A stretch of 14,093 nt of DNA from Saccoglossus kowalevskii (lineage: Eukaryota; Hemichordata; Enteropneusta; Harrimaniidae): contig NW_003121313.1 of NCBI RefSeq assembly GCF_000003605.2, positions 1 to 14,093 on the forward strand, read 5' to 3'. Position numbers and translations under genes: made by a program. Within the stretch, counting starts at the first letter, position 1, and each line of letters starts with the position of its first letter. This document shows, in pieces, positions 9,695 to 14,093 of this stretch. A model generated the notes under the pieces. It did no database searches, was not told the origin of the DNA, and saw only the letters and a program-made list of their open reading frames with translations.

Positions 9695-11519
9695 CCTGTG
9701 TGAATTTCTATCATAGCCTTGTACAGGGACACCAATGTGAATTTATATCATAGCCTTGTACAGAGACACCTATGTGAATTTATATCCATAGCCTTGTACA
9801 GGGACACCTGTGTGAATTTATATCATAGCCTTGTACAGGAACACATATGTGAATTTATATCGTAGCCTTGTACAGGGACACCTATGTGAATTTATATCAT
9901 AGCCTTGTACAGAGACACCTATGTGAATTTATATCATAGCCTTGTACAGGGACACCTATGTGAATTTATATCATAGCCTTGTACAGGAATACCTATGTGA
10001 ATTTATATCATAGCCTTGTACAGGGACACATATGTGAATTTATATCATAGCCTTGTACAGGGACACATATGTGAATTTATATCATAGCCTTATACAGAGA
10101 CACCTATGTGAATTTATATCATAGCCTTGTACAGAGACACATATGTGAATTTGTATCATAGCCTTGTACAGGGACACCTATGTGAATTTATATCATAGCC
10201 TTGTACAGAGAAACCTATGTGAATTTATATCATAGCCTTGTACAGGGACACCTATGTGAATTTATATCCATAGCCTTGTACAGGGACACCAATGTGAATT
10301 TATATCATAGCCTTGTACAGGGACACATATGTGAATTTATATCATAGCCTTGTACAGAGACACCTATGTGAATTTATATCATAGCCTTGTACAGGGACAC
10401 CTATGTGAATTTATATCATAGCCTTGTACAGGGACACCTGTGTGAATTTATATCCATAGCCTTGTACAGGGACACCTGTGTGAATTTATATCCATAGCCT
10501 TGTACAGGGACACCTGTGTGAATTTATATCATAGCCTTGTACAGGGACACATATGTGAATTTATATCATAGCCTTGTACAGGGACACCTGTGTGAATTTC
10601 TATCATAGCCTTGTACAGGGACACCTGTGTGAATTTCTATCATAGCCTTGTACAGGGACACCTATGTGAATTTATATCATAGCCTTGTACAGGGACACCT
10701 ATGTGAATTTATATCATAGCCTTGTACAGGGACACCTATGTGAATTTATATCCATAGCCTTGTACAGGGACACCAATGTGAATTTATATCATAGCCTTGT
10801 ACAGGGACACATATGTGAATTTATATCATAGCCTTGTACAGAGACACCTATGTGAATTTATATCATAGCCTTGTACAGGGACACCTATGTGAATTTATAT
10901 CATAGCCTTGTACAGGGACACCTGTGTGAATTTATATCCATAGCCTTGTACAGGGACACCTATGTGAATTTATATCATAGCCTTGTACAGGGACACATAT
11001 GTGAATTTATATCCATAGCCTTGTACAGGGACACCTGTGTGAATTTATATCATAGCCTTGTACAGGGACACCTATGTGAATTTATATCATAGCCTTGTAC
11101 AGGGACACCTGTGTGAATTTATATCCATAGCCTTGTACAGGGACACCTGTGTGAATTTATATCCATAGCCTTGTACAGGGACACCTATGTGAATTTATAT
11201 CATAGCCTTGTACAGGGACACCTATGTGAATTTATATCTATAGCCTTGTACAGAGACACCTATGTGAATTTATATCCATAGCCTTGTACAGGGACACCTA
11301 TGTGAATTTATATCATAGCCTTGTACAGGGACACCTATGTGAATTTATATCATAGCCTTGTACAGGGACACCTATGTGAATTTATATCATAGCCTTGTAC
11401 AGGGACACCTATGTGAATTTATATCATAGCCTTGTACAGGGACACATATGTGAATTTATATCATAGCCTTGTACAGGGACACCTATGTGAATTTATATCA
11501 TAGCCTTGTACAGGGACAC
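9695..11519. repeat. Block R: variant-rich (H) module
   Basis: Markers in order are GGAACAC (9837), TCGTAG (9861), GGAATACC (9985), TTATACAG (10088), TTGTATC (10153), TCTATAG (11236) and CTATATG (11520). Compared with Q it lacks six units near its start (222 bases, between the CCTGTG-TTCTAT unit at 9695 and the CCAATG unit at 9733) and has six more at about 10285-10508. Compared with P it has one extra CCTGTG-TCCAT unit (38 bases). Near the end, its CATATG unit sits one unit later than in O, P and Q. Unlike P and Q, it is followed by a T-type domain, as O is. Confidence 0.85.
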
Positions 11520-13330
11520 CTATATGAATTTATATCCATAGCCTTGTACAGGGACACATATGTGAATTTATATCATAGCCTTGTACAGAGACACCTATGT
11601 GAATTTATATCATAGCCTTGTACAGGGACACCTATGTGAATTTATATCCATAGCCTTGTACAGGGACACCTGTGTGAATTTATATCATAGCCTTGTACAG
11701 GGACACCTATGTGAATTTATATCATAGCCTTGTACAGGGACACATATGTGAATTTATATCATAGCCTTGTACAGGGACACCTATGTGAATTTATATCATA
11801 GCCTTGTACAGGGACACCTATGTGAATTTATATCATAGCCTTGTACAGGGACACATATGTGAATTTATATCATAGCCTTGTACAGAGACACCTATGTGAA
11901 TTTATATCATAGCTTTGTACAGGGACACCTATGTGAATTTATATCATAGCCTTGTACAGAGACACCTATGTGAATTTATATCATAGCCTTGTACAGGGAC
12001 ACCTATGTGAATTTATATCATAGCCTTGTACAGGGACACCTATGTGAATTTATATCATAGCCTTGTACAGGGACACCTATGTGAATTTATATCATAGCCT
12101 TGTACAGAGACACCAATGTGAATTTATATCATAGCCTTGTACAGGGACACCTATGTGAATTTATATCATAGCCTTGTACAGAGAAACCTATGTGAATTTA
12201 TATTATAGCCTTGTACAGGGACACCTATGTGAATTTATATCATAGCCTTGTACAGGGACACCTATGTGAATTTATATCATAGCCTTGTACAGGGACACCT
12301 ATGTGAATTTATATCATAGCCTTGTACAGGGACACCTATGTGAATTTCTATCATAGCCTTGTACAGGGACACCTATGTGAATTTATATCATAGCCTTGTA
12401 CAGGGACACCTATGTGAATTTATATCATAGCCTTGTACAGGGACACATATGTGAATTTATATCATAGCCTTGTACAGAGAAACCTATGTGAATTTATATC
12501 ATAGCCTTGTACAGGGACACCTATGTGAATTTATATCATAGCCTTGTACAGGGACACCTATGTGAATTTATATCCATAGCCTTGTACAGGGACACCTATG
12601 TGAATTTATATCATAGCCTTGTACAGGGACACCTATGTGAATTTATATCATAGCCTTGTACAGAGACACCTATGTGAATTTATATCCATAGCCTTGTACA
12701 GGGACACCTATGTGAATTTATATCATAGCCTTGTACAGGGACACCTATGTGAATTTATATCATAGCCTTGTACAGGGACACCTATGTGAATTTATATCAT
12801 AGCCTTGTACAGGGACACCTATGTGAATTTATATCATAGCCTTGTACAGAGACACCAATGTGAATTTATATCATAGCCTTGTACAGGGACACCTATGTGA
12901 ATTTATATCATAGCCTTGTACAGGGACATCTATGTGAATTTATATCATAGCCTTGTACAGAGACACCAATGTGAATTTATATCATAGCCTTGTACAGGGA
13001 CACCTATGTGAATTTATATCATAGCCTTGTACAGGGACACCTATGTGAATTTATATCCATAGCCTTGTACAGGGACACCTATGTGAATTTATATCATAGC
13101 CTTGTACAGGGACACCTATGTGAATTTATATCATAGCCTTGTACAGGGACACCTATGTGAATTTATATCATAGCCTTGTACAGGGACACCTATGTGAATT
13201 TATATCATAGCCTTGTACAGAGACACCAATGTGAATTTATATCATAGCCTTGTACAGGGACACCTATGTGAATTTATATCATAGCCTTGTACAGGGACAC
13301 CTATGTGAATTTCTATCATAGCCTTGTACA
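11520..13330. repeat. Block T2: uniform domain, copy of the first half of T1
   Basis: It follows R as T1 follows O. CTATATG (1711 to 11520) and TAGCTTTG (2101 to 11910) match at an offset of 9809, and TCTATAG just upstream (1426 to 11236) at 9810. The offset becomes 9920 at the TATTATAG unit (2281 to 12201; three more units in T2), 9695 at ACATCTATG (3231 to 12926), 9658 at CCAATG (3569 to 13227) and 9584 at TTCTAT (3727 to 13311). The changes are whole-unit gains and losses. The match ends near 13330, so T2 is about half the length of T1 and lacks the 444-bp duplication. No gene is seen. Confidence 0.85.
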
Positions 13331-13395
13331 GGGACACCTATGTGATTTATATCATAGCCTTGTACAGGACACTATGTGATTTATATCAAGCCTTG
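13331..13395. other. Irregular junction with clustered single-base deletions
   Basis: About 45 bases hold five single-base deletions relative to the unit: GTGATTTAT (one A lost, about 13345), CAGGACAC (one G lost, about 13367), ACACTATG (one C lost, about 13372), GTGATTTAT again (about 13379) and TCAAGCC (one T lost, about 13388). All are losses. The patch lies exactly where similarity to T1 stops and block S begins. That suits either a true breakpoint or a poorly polished assembly join. Confidence 0.75.
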
Positions 13396-14093
13396 TACAG
13401 GGACACATATGTGAATTTATATCATAGCCTTGTACAGGGACACATATGTGAATTTATATCATAGCCTTGTACAGGGACACCTGTGTGAATTTATATCCAT
13501 AGCCTTGTACAGGGACACCTATGTGAATTTATATCATAGCCTTGTACAGGGACACCTATGTGAATTTATATCATACCCTTGTACAGGGACACCTATGTGA
13601 ATTTATATCCATAGCCTTGTACAGGGACACCTATGTGAATTTATATCATAGCCTTGTACAGGGACACCTGTGTGAATTTCTATCATAACCTTGTACAGGG
13701 ACACATATGTGAATTTATATCATAGCCTTGTACAGGGACACCTATGTGAATTTATATCATAGCCTTGTACAGGGACACCTGTGTGAATTTATATCCATAG
13801 CCTTGTACAGGGACACCTATGTGAATTTATATCATAGCCTTGTACAGGGACACATATGTGAATTTATATCATAGCCTTGTACAGGGACACATATGTGAAT
13901 TTATATCATAGCCTTGTACAGGGACACCTGTGTGAATTTCTATCATAGCCTTGTACAGGGACACCTATGTGAATTTATATCATAGCCTTGTACAGAGACA
14001 CCAATGTGAATTTCTATCATAGCCTTGTACAGGGACACCTGTGTGAATTTCTATCATACCTTGTACAGGGACACCTGTGTGGATTTATATCAT
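13396..14093. repeat. Block S: partial copy of the tail of block P, running off the window
   Basis: From the CCTGTG-TTCTAT unit at 13667 to the TGTGG change at 14080, the order of units matches 7353-7766 at an offset of 6314-6315. This includes a pair of CATATG units, GAG-CCAATG-TTCTAT and CCTGTG-TGTGG. Private changes are common: CATACCC (13576), CATAACC (13688) and a lost G in CATACCTT (after 14058). The window ends inside a unit, so the array continues. By analogy with P to Q, a further H module would be expected just downstream. Confidence 0.8.

Larger units (their letters stand above)
1..14093. repeat. 37-bp tandem satellite array filling the whole window
   Basis: Every part of the window is the same unit, in one orientation, with no spacer. 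The start CATAGCCTTG recurs at 16, 53 and so on, giving a period of 37. The unit can be recognised by a TTGTACAGGGACAC segment, then CTATGTGAA, then TTTATATCATAG, which runs into the next copy. About one unit in six is 38 bp because an extra C or T sits in TATC(C/T)ATAG. Two units are about 35 bp. Composition is about 38% G+C with equal G and C on the strand. I estimate 380 copies; this was not counted by machine. Both ends are still repeat, so the real array is longer. What is known: short-unit satellites of this length and purity are typical of eukaryotic heterochromatin. What is inferred: the eukaryotic origin. I do not recognise the family, and no gene or unique sequence interrupts it. Confidence 0.97.

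Noticed and set aside
10871-11092. 73-codon open frame, copy of 8785-9006
   Set aside because: Same reason: a reading of the satellite through 37/38-bp units, with no codon bias, start context or domain to support a gene.
1-14093. CRISPR array, suggested by a 37-bp repeat length
   Set aside because: Repeats are directly adjacent with no unique spacers, and about 380 copies vary along their whole length. No cas-like gene is present.
1-14093. Centromeric satellite with CENP-B box or telomeric repeat
   Set aside because: No TTCG...CGGG-type CENP-B motif can exist in a unit that lacks CpG, and no TTAGGG-like run is seen. A centromeric role is possible but unsupported.
1-14093. Transposon, insertion sequence or viral remnant within the array
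   Set aside because: I found no terminal inverted repeats, target-site duplications, poly-A tail or stretch of non-repeat sequence at any point.
1-14093. tRNA, rRNA or structured ncRNA
   Set aside because: The only stems are the 5-bp CTATG / CATAG pair and short palindromes. No cloverleaf, conserved RNA core or terminator-like GC stem plus T-run occurs.

Overview
The whole 14,093-base window is one uninterrupted tandem-repeat (satellite) array. A 37-bp unit is repeated head to tail in one orientation from the first base to the last, with no spacers and no flanking unique DNA. I estimate about 380 copies, from window length divided by unit length with roughly 65-70 units of 38 bp allowed for. 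A perfect consensus copy lies at 53-89. The unit is AT-rich (14 G/C of 37, about 38%). I find no gene, RNA gene, mobile-element end, CRISPR array or promoter with real support. The only open frames of note (73 codons at 950-1171, 8785-9006 and 10871-11092) are read through the repeat itself and are best treated as non-coding.

A long, spacer-free, short-unit satellite with layered higher-order structure points to a eukaryotic chromosome, probably heterochromatin or another gene-poor satellite block. The sequence gives no taxonomic marker and I do not recognise the family, so I name no organism and no chromosomal position.

Units differ mainly at four sites: GGG or GAG after TACA; CCTATG, CCTGTG, CATATG or CCAATG in the middle; TTATAT, TTCTAT or TTGTAT; and TCAT, TCCAT, TCTAT or TCGT at the join to the next unit (TCCAT and TCTAT make the unit 38 bp). 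The order of variants, together with rare marker variants, shows a second level of organisation. Variant-rich modules ('H' modules) recur at 889-1710 (O), 5384-7795 (P), 7796-9694 (Q) and 9695-11519 (R). A partial relative lies at 1-888 (N) and a partial copy of the tail of P at 13396-14093 (S). Two more uniform stretches ('T' domains), 1711-5383 (T1) and 11520-13330 (T2), follow O and R and align to each other at an offset of about 9.8 kb. The layout is therefore N-O-T1-P-Q-R-T2-S.

Marker offsets between copies change only in steps of whole units (for example 75, 111, 186, 222 and 224 bases), as expected from unequal exchange or replication slippage in register. One unit (481-517) looks like a hybrid made by such an exchange. 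Two short patches (about 5361-5560 and 13331-13395) carry dense single-base indels found almost nowhere else. They may be old module junctions or sequencing and assembly errors, and should be checked first. Block names and boundaries are mine, set by eye from markers; edges are good to about one unit.
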